Shown in pieces: positions 36,996-49,400 of a stretch of 64,000 bases of DNA (position 1 is its first letter; the number at the start of each line of letters is the position of its first letter). The DNA is from Pagrus major (taxonomy: Eukaryota; Chordata; Actinopteri; Spariformes; Sparidae). The position numbers and the translations under genes are program-made. Under the pieces are notes generated by a model. The model searched no databases, was not told the origin of the DNA, and saw only the letters and a program-made list of their open reading frames with translations. The stretch lies in assembly GCF_040436345.1 (NCBI RefSeq), contig NC_133230.1, positions 17,184,197-17,248,196 of the forward strand, given 5' to 3'.

Positions 36996-39900
36996 CTAGC
37001 TGAGTCCAGTGCAGCTCGTGTGCATCAGCTCACCATGGCGACTCAAGGCAAACTCTGGCTCTGCAATGTCTGTCTGACAAACCTTACACTTCTGCCTCTT
37101 GTCCAACTTGAACTTTGTTTCCGAGGCCTGCTTCTGTAGAGTAGAGAGTGAAAAGGGCAACGGGGTTCAGAAAACAAAGACTACACATAAAGTTCACTGG
37201 AGCGAAATAAAAATGTGAAATATGTTGTTAAACTCACCCAAATGACCTTATGCCGCATGAGCTCTGCCTGGCTCAATGCCTTTTGCAACCTTGCCATCCG
37301 CCTCTGGTGCAAGGTCTCTCTGAGGGATCCAATTAAGAACTGGGAGAGCAGCTGAACAGACCAAGAATCAGGCAGGAGCTGGATGACCTTCTCTGCCACG
37401 AAGAACCGAGGGTTGTTGTTGAGCAGGTCCGCTGCAGCGCTGGCGAGATCCTCAGAGCTCAGGTAGATCTGGAGCAGGTTGAGGAGGAGGGTCTGCCTGA
37501 ACTGAGAGTCTCGGCCCTGGGCGGCCCTGCAGCAGAACGCCTCTGCAGCCTGGGGGTCTCGCTCCTGGTGAACGAGCACGTGCAGCGCCTGAGAGTGTTC
37601 ACCGGCCCTACAGAGGAGAATGGCTTTCTCTGTGTGCAGGGTTGTTGGCTTGACTCTCTCTGCAAAAAATTTTTAAAAAAGTTTAATTTAGTGTAAATTT
37701 GGTAATGATTTAATTTCTCAGAAGGCATCCACACACCATACACAGTGGAGACATCGTAGAATTTGGATTCCCATAGCTGCTGCTGCAACTTCCCTCTGGT
37801 CTTCCTCAAATCTGTTTCCTCTTCCTCTTGCAGCGCATGAGTAACATATGCCAGTGCCAGACGGCTGTGATGTCTCTCCTCCTGGGGGCAGATTACACAA
37901 ATCATGTCTCAGTGCATTTAATAAAGGAGTCAGGGTATTAAATTATGTCACCGCTGCCATACCCACCTCACTCTTCAAATCATGGATTAAGAACTCCAGG
38001 TACAAAAGCGATGCCAGTGGGTACTTTTCCAAGAGAGCGAGGACGTCTTGTGTCTCCACTCGATCGTCTTGTGGACGGCTGGTGAAAATCTGCACACCTG
38101 TCTTTCTCAAATAAAGGAAAGCTGTTAATACTTGTCCTTTAAATAGAGCAATTTAGTTAATATAGTTGGTGACATTTTGCTGTGTTTTCACACATTTCAC
38201 ACAACACGATTGTGCAACTCTGCCCTCTGCAGTTAGGTTAAGAGCATGATAGATTGAAAAAAGTCACCTCTTGGTTGCTTTGCAGAGTCCAGTCTGCAAA
38301 TTTCCACACAGCATATTTGTCTTGGAGTTGACTGAGAGTCCAAACTATGTGTCCATAAACATCTGAGCATGAGGAGTCTTGATGGACGCCGTCTGCGAGT
38401 TTCACCCAAGTCTGGAAGAGTAAAACAGGATCAAACACAGTCCCTCTTCTACATGGAAGTTTATGTAAGGAGTGTGGAGTTTGGGGGAATGATACCTGGA
38501 TTGCCTCGATTTGATTTCCGTGGCTTTGATGGAGGGAGCCTAATGCAAAAAATCTGAAAATTAAGAGATCAAACAGAAATTCTGCAAATTAGACAAAATG
38601 TCTCAAACAGCATTGAAGTCTCTTCTCTCAAGAATAATTTGTCCCTAAACAAAACGCCATAACCATATTTGTGCTCTAAGCAAGTATGATTACAAATCAA
38701 TACATAACTATTCATTTTCACCTGTTGTGTTGCTCCAAAACAGGAACACAGTAGTCCAGCCTGCACTCATTAGGAAATGCCACAAGCTGCTGCAGACTCT
38801 CAGTGTCTCCCAGTTCAACGTACAGCCTCAGGAGGGCGCAGTCCACCTCCTTAATGCAATCCAGGCCTTGCTCCGTCTCTCTCACTGCTCTGAGAAACTC
38901 TCCCAGGAAGGCCAGGTAATGATGAAATGTGTTTCTGTCCTCTTGCCAGAGCACCTGCAGATCCCTGCCCTTGTCCACTTGATCAAGCAGCCGGGATTGA
39001 AAGTCTTCGCTGAGACACGGCCGCACGTCAGGGTAGAGACGGATGATTTCTCTGGGGTCCAGCTCACCTTTACTGTTCAAGTGGGTAATGAGTATTGATT
39101 TGTGGGTTAGACTTTAGTGTAGAATTCAGCAGAAAAGACACACTCATCACAAAAACCACATCTAACTGCACAGTTTGCCGTGATTTATTTGGAATTTGGA
39201 GTGTCGTGAAAGGGGTTTTACTCTCACATGAAGAGATCTCTGGCCTCGGAAAAACCCTGCTGGTAAAAATGAACAAATCCAGCCAGGCAAGTGATGGCCT
39301 TATGCAGCTCCTGCCAGTACAACAACAAAAAAAAGCTCTTTTAAAAGCAGGCACACATTGCATGAACATATTTAAAGCTCCAATAGGTCAGCTGAAGTCA
39401 CTGAGGCGGAACACTGTGTGACTTAAAATTCGAGGGGCAATATGTTACTCTAAAACAACGAAAAGCAATGACTCATGACTCATCAGTGCGTTAATTCTGA
39501 CCCCTAATCCTCAACTCTAACCTGTAACCTGAGATATGGCGCAGATTACACTAAATCTCAGACGCCATCTGTTGTCCCCAGTTGCATTTTCATCCAGCTA
39601 GAATACACCTATAACAGCAGCTCACAAAAATGCAGTCAGACCACGCCTCGACATCCCCGTTCAGTCTGTTCTACCGTGATGAAATGTTCAATTCCAACGC
39701 TGCGATGCAATGCCAGCTGGGCTTGTGATGCATGCATATTATCGACAGAACAGAGCTGAGTGTGAAACTATAAAATGGGGGAATTATAGCTGCACTCAAT
39801 GCTGCTTTAAAGACATAAGGCACAAAAAGTGAAGTTGAGATAAGAGAGTTTGAAGTTTGAGGTGTGGGAGAGCTGTGCAAGCCTGAATTTTTTCCTTTTT

Positions 39901-41963
39901 TAGGACGAACATCCAGCAAAAGAAAAAGGTATCTGTCAAGCAGTACTGTGTCAGAAAAGTTCTGAGCTAGGATGGTCAGCTTTTCGAAAGACTAGTTTAC
40001 CTGTGCTTCCGTATTCTCCATTATGATATACTAAGATGCTGAAGCGTCACAATCAATTTGCAATTACGGGAAGCAGGTTGGAAAAAGCTAGCTCAGAGCA
40101 CCATTGGTTTGGATTTCAGCCATGTTAGCTGCATTCTAATGGAGGCGAGGTCAGTCGTTTCACCACTTTGATCCAGACTGAAATCTCAACAACTTCTGGA
40201 TGGACCTTTCTTTAGTTTTCACTTATTCTGTGAAATATTCAACCCATACTAGATTAAAAATGAAACACTTTTACAGACAATTATGGTTCCCAGACATTTG
40301 TTCAAATGACTTTGGTGATGCTGTGGCTTTTTCTTTAGCGCCACTGGCAAGTTGACTATTGGATGATTAAATTATTGTTATATTATTTTTTTCACTTATT
40401 TTCTGTTTCTTGGTTTGACACGATTAGACTAAAAGGACAGACGAAAGGAGAAATACTATAATTGCATTGTGTAATTATTAACATATTGTTAAAAACCTGG
40501 ATTTCAAGGCAAAGGCTTGTTTGTGTCCTGTTGTGTGTCTATAGATTGCATTTCACCTTGTATGAGTCAAGTGGCTCACGGCCTTGAACTCCGTCCAGCA
40601 GCAATAAGGCCTCCTCGACCCTCTCCTGCCTTACAAGTGCCTGGATCTGCTCCTCGAATGGCACCAGGCGCAGGCTGAAAATGTCTTTCTCTGTGAACAC
40701 TAACACGCCATCTGAAGGGAGATTTGTTTTTGGTTTTCAGACGCTCTCAGTGTGTAGGAACAGTGGGTGCAAGAATGATTGACTGAATCAGTGCAAGCTG
40801 AGACAGACTCGGCTACATCTCTCCAAACAAAACCGCAATTTGACAGCCTTTAGGTCTGCAATCTGCCAGGATTAGGTGATGAATAGATGTTGCCTGGTTT
40901 ACCTGATGTGGAGAGCAGACCCTTCGCTCCGCTGAGACTCACAGTCTGTTTGCGCTGCTGATCTACCATGCTGTAGACAGACAGCACTTGAGGCTGCAGG
41001 GTTAGGATGTAAGGGAAACATACTCCGGCTGCCAGCACCTCCTGAGGCCACTGCAGGGGAGGGCGCTGGCATATCCCTGTCTTCATCACAAACATGCCTG
41101 AGGGATGAGGATGGAGAAATTATATCTTGGAAAAACAAATACCCCCCGGCTGGATGGATGGATGGATGGGGGTGTGATATGAGATGATTAACTGTATAGC
41201 TGCCTTGGAGAGGAAACATATAATGACACATGGAGATGTCTGAGCTCGAACATTATGTGCCATAAACATTTTGGCAGCTCTTACCTAAAGATCCAGGCCC
41301 GTTCAGGAGGAATTCCCCTAGTCCAACTGAGGTAACAACAACATGTTGCCTGCTGTGATCGTGAGGGAAAAGCTCCTCACTGCTGCCAGTCTGAAGATCA
41401 CACAGGAGATACCTGTCGCTGGTAGCTACACACAGGCTGACGCCATCTACCGCCAAGCCCACCGGGTCCTGGAGCAGAGGGACCTCCTTTACAACCTCCC
41501 ATCTGTCCACTCCCACCACGTGGATCCGGATCACCTTCCTGCGGCTGGAGGAAGTCACCATCCGCACGCATGCAGTCTGGCCCGTGAGATATGAGTCGCA
41601 CACCTCGAACAAAGACACATGCTGGATCTTCTTCAGAGCTGGAACGGGCTCCAAGGAGAACATGTTGAGGACAGTGACGCTTCGATCCCACAGGACCAGC
41701 AGATGGTTGAAAAGTGGGACTGCCCTCAGTTGGGCCACTTGGTTGCTTGAGCCCAATTTTCTTGCCCTACCTTCTCTGGTTTTGAGACTCAGGTCTCCAT
41801 TTGTGCTGCTGGGAAGGATGAGATGCTGGACTGTTGCATCTTTGGTGCCTATATAGACATTTCGCTCATAGAACTCAATGCACTGGATGCTGGATTTGTC
41901 CTTTTCCTTTGGTGCTGCTTGCTTTTCATAGACATGAGTTCGTGTAAATGCTCTAAAAGCCAT
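36996..41963 (-). CDS. tgfbrap1: TGFBRAP1-like protein (VPS39/TRAP1 family, CORVET-type tether)
   Basis: Eleven minus-strand coding exons join in phase to 830 aa: 41963-41285, 41097-40903, 40711-40557, 39310-39228, 39072-38722, 38553-38496, 38411-38268, 38089-37967, 37881-37737, 37659-37238, 37133-36996. Human TGFBRAP1 is 860 aa. Residues about 20-300 form a CNH/citron beta-propeller domain (FYERNVYIGTKDATVQHLIL, LNMFSLEPVPALKKIQHVSL, MVDQQRKQTVSL). A helical VPS39-type middle follows (QIQALVRQERVEEALLL, GELDPREIIRLYPDVRP, LLEKYPLASLLYLEFLI, IQLLPDSWSVQLLSQFL). The last exon holds a zinc site: C801-x2-C804 and H823-x2-C826, matching the family's C-terminus. Known relatives bind TGF-beta receptors/SMAD4 and act in early-endosome tethering; this copy's role is inferred. 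It lies beside fhl5, as TGFBRAP1 lies beside FHL2 in human, so it is probably a paralogue rather than the direct orthologue. At the exon 7/8 junction a few residues found in human are missing. Confidence 0.9.
41152..41169. repeat. (GGAT)n short tandem repeat
   Basis: Four and a half TGGA units within intron 1 of the TGFBRAP1-like gene. Confidence 0.85.
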
Positions 41964-43913
41964 TGCAGAAATGGGTCAAATACGTTACGCGTCTGCCTAA
42001 ATGAAAGATCTTCTAGGAAATATGTAAAATAAGTCCCTACCTCTCCGCTGTTCTCCCTTCCTCTTTAATTCCTCCACAAGTTTCTGAAGTGTAAAGTCGT
42101 TTCACCTCCCCATGTGACTATATCCTGACAGGAAGTCTATGTCAGCATTTTACACCACTCATCCTGCCATGTAAGGGACACTTACACAACCCATCCAGCA
42201 GCCTTCACCAAGAACTTTTAGACAATAGGTATGGCGAAGAGGACAGACATTCTGAGGTGCCCCACAGTTACGGCCACTTGTATTCTTGGCTTGTGGATCC
42301 ACCAGAGTGGCGTCTTTGGTTAGTGGATAATAGACAAGTAGGAGAGCAAGTGATCTGCTGATCAAACCATATATGGACGCTCTCTTTGTTTACAACTTGA
42401 GTGCACTGGGTGCGACGGGGTCAAGAGGCAACACACAGCAGAGGTTTGTTTTCCAGCAATGATTGTTTAAATGGGTGACTGAGAGGGGACGCATGATCAT
42501 AAAAAGATCTGGATTTCAAACCTACCATCATAGCTATATTTGTAATGCAGACTCCTCCTCTGGATGGCATCATCGGAGCAGAGTGAGACCTATTAGGATT
42601 TGCAGCAGCAGGCAGACAATGATATCCATTTCAGTGTGATATATATAGAAAGGTCTTTATTGGAGCAACCTTTTGTGTTTAAAGTATTTCACATGAGAGA
42701 AGCGGAAATTTGCATCCTTGTTTGTTTCTTCTGTGTAAATAAATTTTTTGTTGGCCAATATTATCAGCCAATATTGGCCTATCACAGATATATCTGTATC
42801 TGCGTAAATGTTGCATGACTCTTTTTTAGAGATTATAATGCAGAGAAAGAGGTTTAGGATAACTTATAATAATTAAATTAGCAGTGAAGTTAACTGTTTC
42901 AGTTCACTAATGACATTTTAGATACGGAAGTTTCTTGTCAAACTGTAAAACATCCTGCATTTGTTATATAACATCTTTGTCACAAGTCATTCCCCTTCTA
43001 ATTTCACCCATGGGACCTTATTTTGCAAAAAGATGTGTACAGTAGTCAGTGGAGGGAGACAAAAATCATTTTTGATCTCGTTTGAATTGTGCCATGAATT
43101 ACAAATATGATGTTTTTCAATTTAAAAGATAATTCTGCATTTCAATGAAGTCTGAGTTGTTGTAAAATATCTTCTGCAGAAGTTTTGTGTGAAACCGCTC
43201 TGTGATCTACATCATCTCGCACAATATACGTCAATATACAACTGTGGCAGTGGCAGACTCGGGATGTTTGAAATTCAGGGGCGAAAACATTAAAAAGGGC
43301 CCCAGCTGTATTTCTCCAAAGGAAGGGCACCCTCTAGAGCACTTTATCATGTTTTATCTACCATACCAGCATCCTAGAAGGCACATTTGCTGCGGTTGTC
43401 ATGAAAGGGGGCCCGGGGGGGCGGTCACGTAGTGTAGTGTATAGTCTGTCTTATTGCATTTTCACAGTCTTATACTTCTTTAGTTTTATGACGAACTGCA
43501 AATTCCTCGAGTTGAAAGATTATCCTTTATATGAAGTTGACAAATGATCAGAAAATTATTTGTCTCTCACCATTCACTACACAAAATGTTTGCAACATCA
43601 TTCTTTTCTTGTCAATAATGAAAGTAAGTGAAGAGAAAACGCATTTTCATTTCAGAAAAACAAACTAAACATTCATTAACAATGAAACAATGCCCTCACT
43701 TTAAAAATGCATGGTTATCTCTATGCAAACATCACTGTTTTTGTGTGTGTGTGTGTGTGTGTGTGTCATGTGAGAGAACTAATGGTCATTTATAACACAC
43801 AGTAATAAACATCTGACATTCAGACATTTTGCTAAGAAGAAATATTCATGGAAGCACAGCATCTGTGTCAGAATATGAGCTCTTGCTGTAACGGTGACTC
43901 CTTCGTGGAAAGG
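41964..43913. other. Gap between TGFBRAP1-like start and fhl5 stop
   Basis: The first ~150 bases next to 41963 are the likely 5' UTR and promoter of the TGFBRAP1-like gene; the remainder would include the fhl5 3' UTR. A GT microsatellite is at 43742-43766. No other gene seen. Confidence 0.6.
43742..43766. repeat. (GT)n microsatellite
   Basis: Twelve GT units, in the probable fhl5 3' UTR or just beyond. Confidence 0.9.
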
Positions 43914-46164
43914 TCACTTCTCCCTGCCGCAGTCGGTGCACAAGATGTTGTCGCGCTGGGTGAGGAAGCCGCGTCCCACCAGGGACACGGAGCACTGCAT
44001 GCAGGTGAAACACTCGCTGTGCCACTGGCGCTCCTCAAAAGAGATGTACTTGGCTCCTGCCAGACCTGCGCACATCAAGCAAAGATCCATGTATTTACAT
44101 AATGTGCAGGTTAATGCATCCTCACTTCACCTCACCTTGTTTATCCGACCGTTCCCACACAAATGCAAATAAAGGCCTTAAAATATGAGCCGGAGACGTG
44201 CGTGAGCTGAGTGAATGAAAACATGAGCACGACGGGTGACTCACTGGTTATGGGCTTGGTGCAGCCCACACACTTCTTTGCATACAGGTTGCTGAAGCAT
44301 TCGAGGCAGTAGGGGTAGTTTTCCCTGGAGGTGAAGCGCTGACCTGACAGCTGCTTTCTGCAGCCGATGCATAGGAAACACTCGCGGTGCCAGGGCTTGT
44401 CTAGGTAGGTCACTCCGCCTGTTGTGATGGCCTGGAGGTAATGAAAGTCCAGACGAGGTGAGAGTGAAAAAAAACAGACATGACATTTCAATAGCATCCT
44501 TTTACCAGGCAGCCTCAGTGTGAGTATTAAAACACCAGTCAGGGGGATTTACTGTACCGCAGCAGTCAATACATAGAAAACGCTCATCTGTAACACTACC
44601 TTCTTACAAGCGCAGCACTGGTAGGCAAACTGCTTCTCGAAGCAGGGCACACAGAAGTAGCCGGTGTCTTTTGGGATGAAGGACTTGGTTCCTATTGGCT
44701 GCTGGCAGCGGTGGCACAGGAAGCAGGTCTCATGCCAGCTGTTCCCCTTGTATTCCATTTTGCGGGAACCTGGCACAGGGGACGAGAGCGACTTAGTCAG
44801 CATATGGTACCTCTATGATAGAAACACTCGGCAGCCTAAAATAGTCCTGCTTTATCTGTAGGGAGAGGATGATGCAGTCTTATGAATTTTGGAAAGAATT
44901 TGGGGAAAGGAAGAAGTTGCATTGAAGAGCCAGAAAAATACTACTACTAAATGGATCCTGTGGTGAGATTGTCTTCTTTTTTTTGTCAATCATAGGTGTC
45001 ATTTGCACTGGGGACACTGCAGACACTTTTTGAAAAGACTACTTTTGGCCTTAACACACAATTTTAGTGCTAAAAAGTAGCCTGCACTAAGAAATGTTTC
45101 CAGTATTTGCTCCTAAGCTAAGCTAACTGCCTCTGGTTGAGCTTCATATTTTTGGTACTCTGCGCTAGAAAGCTAATAAGAATATTCCCCAAAATGTCAA
45201 ACTATATCTTTATTTAAACAAATTAGACGAACACCAGAGGTGTCAGCAGGATTACACAAAAACTACTTAATGAAGATCCACCAAGCTTGGATGGAGGATG
45301 GGTCTCAGCCCAGAATAGACCACATTAACTTTTGGCTGGCATCTATTAGTGAGTACAAAAGGGGCATTGGCGGAGGTATGCACTCTACTGAGTGCCATTC
45401 TAGTTCATGTTCATATTTCTATTTTTCTCAGCACTTTCACTTCTAGTTCATCCAAGTTTCATCCAGAGGTAGAATGAATAATCGCAAGGACCAGAACAGC
45501 TATTAAACTGACCTTGTGGTGAAATTGTATATCAACCACAGTCAAGAAAAAAAAAAAAATAATTTACATACATGTGAAAATATATTCTGATATTGATTTT
45601 CTGTGATTTTCTGTTCATTATCCTCATCATTATCATCATCTAAACTCACCAGGCATGACGGTTTTCTTGCATGTGCTGCACTTGGAGGAATAATCATTAG
45701 CGTAGCACTCAGTGCAGAGCAACAAATCATCCTTGGCAGCAAAGGCCTTTTCCACCAGAGAGCGGCTGCACTTCGCACACTTGAAACACTGCTCGTGCCA
45801 GTGGCGATCCTTGTAGGACAAATCCTGCAGATATTTAACACATTAGTTATTGCACTTTGAGTACTCTGTAAGGTAAAATATCTAGAATGTGCATGGATAT
45901 AAATATATATAATAATCACCTTTAGTTTGTAAAATAAATAACATACATTCTTAGTTACACATTTCTGACGTCAAAGCCAGGGTAACACTGGGTCTTCCTT
46001 ACCTTGCAGTTACAGCCAATTGGTGAAGAGCAGCCCTCACAGCAGTTAGCAAACAGGTTTTCATAGCACTTAGTGCAGTACTGCGTGTCCTCTTTCATTA
46101 TGTACTTCTTCCCCAGCAGGGAGTCTTTGCAGTAATGGCAGTCGAAACGCTCGCTGGTGGACAT
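43914..46164 (-). CDS. fhl5: Four and a half LIM domains protein, FHL5-type
   Basis: Five minus-strand coding exons (46164-46003, 45824-45650, 44769-44600, 44431-44245, 44065-43914) give 281 aa, the normal FHL length; all introns are GT-AG and phases agree. The protein starts MSTSERFDCHYCKDSLLGKK, a half LIM finger, followed by four full LIM domains at about 40-92, 101-153, 162-212 and 221-275, each with the C-x2-C / H-x2-C pattern (for example DRHWHEQCFKCAKC, SWHETCFLCHRC, PWHRECFLCIGC, QWHSECFTCMQC). FHL proteins are cytoplasmic/nuclear scaffolds and transcriptional co-activators in muscle and testis. FHL5-like signatures include LLCTECY, MPGSRKME, CVPCFEKQFA, WHSECF with CSVSLVG and GFLTQ; FHL2-like ones include IGCNCK, ITTGGVTY and RKQLSGQRF. 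The fut9 and manea neighbours support fhl5. Confidence 0.88.
45225..45408 (+). mobile_element. CGCCAAGG-type interspersed repeat, copy in fhl5 intron
   Basis: AGCAGGATTACACAAAAACT, ACTTAATGAAGATCCACCAA, GCTTGGATGGAGGATGGG and GGCGGAGGTATGCACTCTAC match the order of an abundant teleost repeat also present at 63517-63775 and, as a fragment, at 20846-20886. No coding capacity. Confidence 0.6.
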
Positions 46165-46176
46165 TGTTGTTCTTAG
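46165..46176 (-). other. fhl5: fhl5 5' UTR part of first coding exon
   Basis: CTGCAG (3' splice site at 46177-46178) precedes CTAAGAACAAC and then the start ATG at 46164, so translation starts 12 bases into this exon. Confidence 0.6.
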
Positions 46177-46363
46177 CTGCAGGTCAAAGAGAGCATGAGG
46201 AGGAAAATTGGACAACAAGGAAGAACAGGGGAAAAAATGGAGTGAAAATGCCCTGTAATAGTCCAAGCAACGTCTTCCCCCTTTCATCAAGCAATTTTTC
46301 CCTCTTCTTTCAAAAGAATCTGAAAAAAAAAAGAAAATATGTGTTGTATAAAGAAGTGTCTAC

Positions 46364-46490
46364 CTCAGTCGGTATGGGGTGAGGCTGAGGCTGAGGCTGA
46401 AGCTGAATCTGGGGGCTGCAGACAGTGAGCGGTCCAGGCACAGGGATGGGGCAGGGATGAAGAGGGGTGAGGCAGGATTAGGGGTTATCC
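46364..46490 (-). other. fhl5: Candidate fhl5 non-coding exon 1
   Basis: A minus-strand donor (ACTGAG/gtagac, exon end 46364) lies about 190 bases upstream of the splice acceptor at 46177. Above it GTATTTATAG (46506-46515, plus strand CTATAAATAC) could be a MEF2-like or TATA-like element, which suits a muscle gene. Upper boundary is a guess. A GAGGCT short tandem run at 46380-46402 lies inside it. Confidence 0.4.
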
Positions 46491-49400
46491 ACTGGGGGGG
46501 ATCTTCTATAAATACTGGCCCTCTTATTAGCGGTAATCTCTGGGGAGAATGAACTTGCTCCACTACATCATTCTGCACCTTTTAAGGGAGCTGATGGTGC
46601 AGAGATTGCTGAGCCTCTGAACTAAATGAACTTTTGTTGCTTTATTCCAGAAATGTGTAAAAGCAATGAGAGATGCAGTTTTACGACTAGAACATTAGGA
46701 AGCATGACTATCTACCATCCAACTAATGTCAATGCCTAAATGTTTGATCACTTTCACATAAATACACATCAGTAAAAGATGAGATTTGAGCCTAAAGTTG
46801 CTTTTTTCTGTATCAGTTTGGACACATAGTCGAGACAGTTGGCTGTTTGGATGCTGTGACGTGTCTGGACACACTTGTGGCCTTTGTCAGCGCCTGCCCG
46901 CCACACACACACGAGCAGTTGCAGATGGCTTATGGGGAGGTAGGTGCCAGCAGCTTTGTGGTTGCCAGGTACAGAACTATAATGCCAGGACCTCTCAGTA
47001 GCTATTGAGAGCACCTTGGCAGCACTTCAGAAGAGGGAAGCAGCGGGCCTGTGGATGTTCAATCCATCCACGGCAAATCAAAGGAGGAGGCGCTGAAACG
47101 ACAGTTTGATGGTGACCATCTTGCTGATAGCGATACGCTTGTAACCTCGTTAAAAACACATTCATCGTATGTTGTTCTGGACCAACAGATGATTAGCAAT
47201 ACACACTGAAAATCAGTGGGTTTAAACTGACCCAGTTTGGGTCGATATAGCACTGACGCTAAAACGGGTTCACTCTAAACAAACAGTGTGTCATTTCTGC
47301 TGTTATGGCGTCTCTCAGTCAAAATAATAACAAAGGCCAAGGTTTGATGATGTCATGAAGTAGTGTGGGATCATTGTGAAACAGAATGCGCCATCACGGC
47401 TGAGCAATACGATCAATAGTGAACATTTGAGTGGCTGGGTCGCTAATGCCCCGACTTCCTTCCTCACTCTCTCATGTATCATCTTGTGTTTACCCACCCC
47501 AGCCACAATCTGTTCACCCGGCTGCCACCTGGCAAAAGATACAGAAGTATCCGCTGCCATTCCACCAGACTACAGAGCAGCTTCATTACCCAGGCTGTGA
47601 GCCCACTGAGGCAATGTGATTATGATTCTGGGCTTTATTAATACAATTGATTTGAGACTCCTCAATTAATCATCAGCAATTTTCTGGGATAGATGTAACA
47701 CAAAGGATTCCAACATAATTTAGTTTTTTTTAAAGCCTTGTGCTTTGGAAAATGGCTATAAATTCACCATGTAACCTGAAGTTATAGCACCTACAGAGGG
47801 TAAAGGTGTTATTGATAGGCCACCAAATTAAAGGAACCACTATCATGGATGAAATTATGGATTTCTCTTGCCGTTAATATTGTTGGAAACATTTCGGTAA
47901 TGCAAGTACATTACAACAAAGTGATAACAAAAGCCTAGTCCTTTTTAGCTATTTTAATGCAGAAAGGTTCCACATTATATTTTTAACTGGCACCATTTGG
48001 AAAACTTGACTTTGCATCACTGTTGGGTCATTTATCCAAACTAAAATATTGTTAATTTGACCCGACAAGCTCAAATTTTACATTAAAACTCTCACAAACA
48101 TGAAAAAATAACAAACTGGGTGCACATCAATCCATTATTGTGTGTGGTAAAGTTATTGTGTTGGTACTATATTGACCGGAATTGGATCAATTTTGACCCA
48201 CAGCTTTTAAGTGTGTCGTGTTGTGCCCAGATCATTACGGTACAGTATAGAATTCAGATGCCTCTGATCTGCCTGCATGTGGCTTAATCACCGAGTGAAT
48301 GTGCCATTTTCGTTGTCAAAAATGAACGTCAACAGTACAAATCTTACTTTTCCGGGCTGGTTATAACAATCCCTGTTTTTTAAGCATCTTTGACTGACAG
48401 TCGACTAATTACATTTGAATCTTGGAACATGTGCTCATATCAATTTTCCAAAAGGATCAGGGGGCGGACATCTTCATAAAAATAGCCCGAGAAGACCACC
48501 AGCCCGGCCCACCGGCCTAATCCCTCAAATACACACACACAGGAAGGTCAGCGACGGGGATGAGGCTGAGAGGAATGCAACTCTCTGTAGACGAACTCTC
48601 TTCCCCTCTGTTTTCTCTTCAGTGCCACTCCTTGTAAAGAAATTCATCTAGAATTACACTCCTGCGAATAACTACAATGTAATGTGTTGTTGGATCAGCA
48701 GATGATGTTAAAACATGTGTCTGTGGTGTACGTAGGTGGTATCTACAAACCTCCGAGGAATAATGTAAGACTTTGACCTACAAGCTGTGTGTTACATAAG
48801 GCTTTGAAAACAAAATAACCATGTCATGTGAAGAATTCAGGTGTAGGAACTATCTCTGATTGAAGAAGCGCCATCCTTCAGGTTTTTACTTATTTCTAAG
48901 TAGGTGGATACGCCGGATTACACAGTCATCTGCTCTCTTTGGATTAAATTACCACTATATTGTACCCTCGTTCCCCGCTGGTGTCCAGATCAGCGACTGC
49001 AAATCACAAAGCCACGCATGCAGACCTTAAATAAACCCAGAACCAACTGTAGGACAAGTTTAGTCATTGCCTCTCAAAAGCTTCTAATCTTTTTTGCATT
49101 GGTGGCTGCTGCACAGTATGTCTGTCATCATGTGACATCAAGCCAGGGTGGAGGTGACCTATTTTCACAAGCAAACAAAAACTCTCATCTCTTTGAGTGT
49201 ATTAACATGATGTGAAATAAATTGCATGTCAGCGGTTATTCACTGGATATTAAAGCAGAGATTATTGTATGTTGTGTTTATACTGTCAGCGTTAATCTGC
49301 AGTCGTGCATGCCTGTTTGTAATTTTATTATAACCGCTCCGATTTGTATCTGATAGATAACAGGTGCTGGTCTTTGTCTCTTGGATTATTAACTTGTACA

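Noticed and set aside
37459-37905. 148-codon frame running across a TGFBRAP1-like intron
   Set aside because: It reads exon 9 in frame, then continues through the intron (37736-37660) and exon 10 in the wrong frame; the spliced product fits the family.
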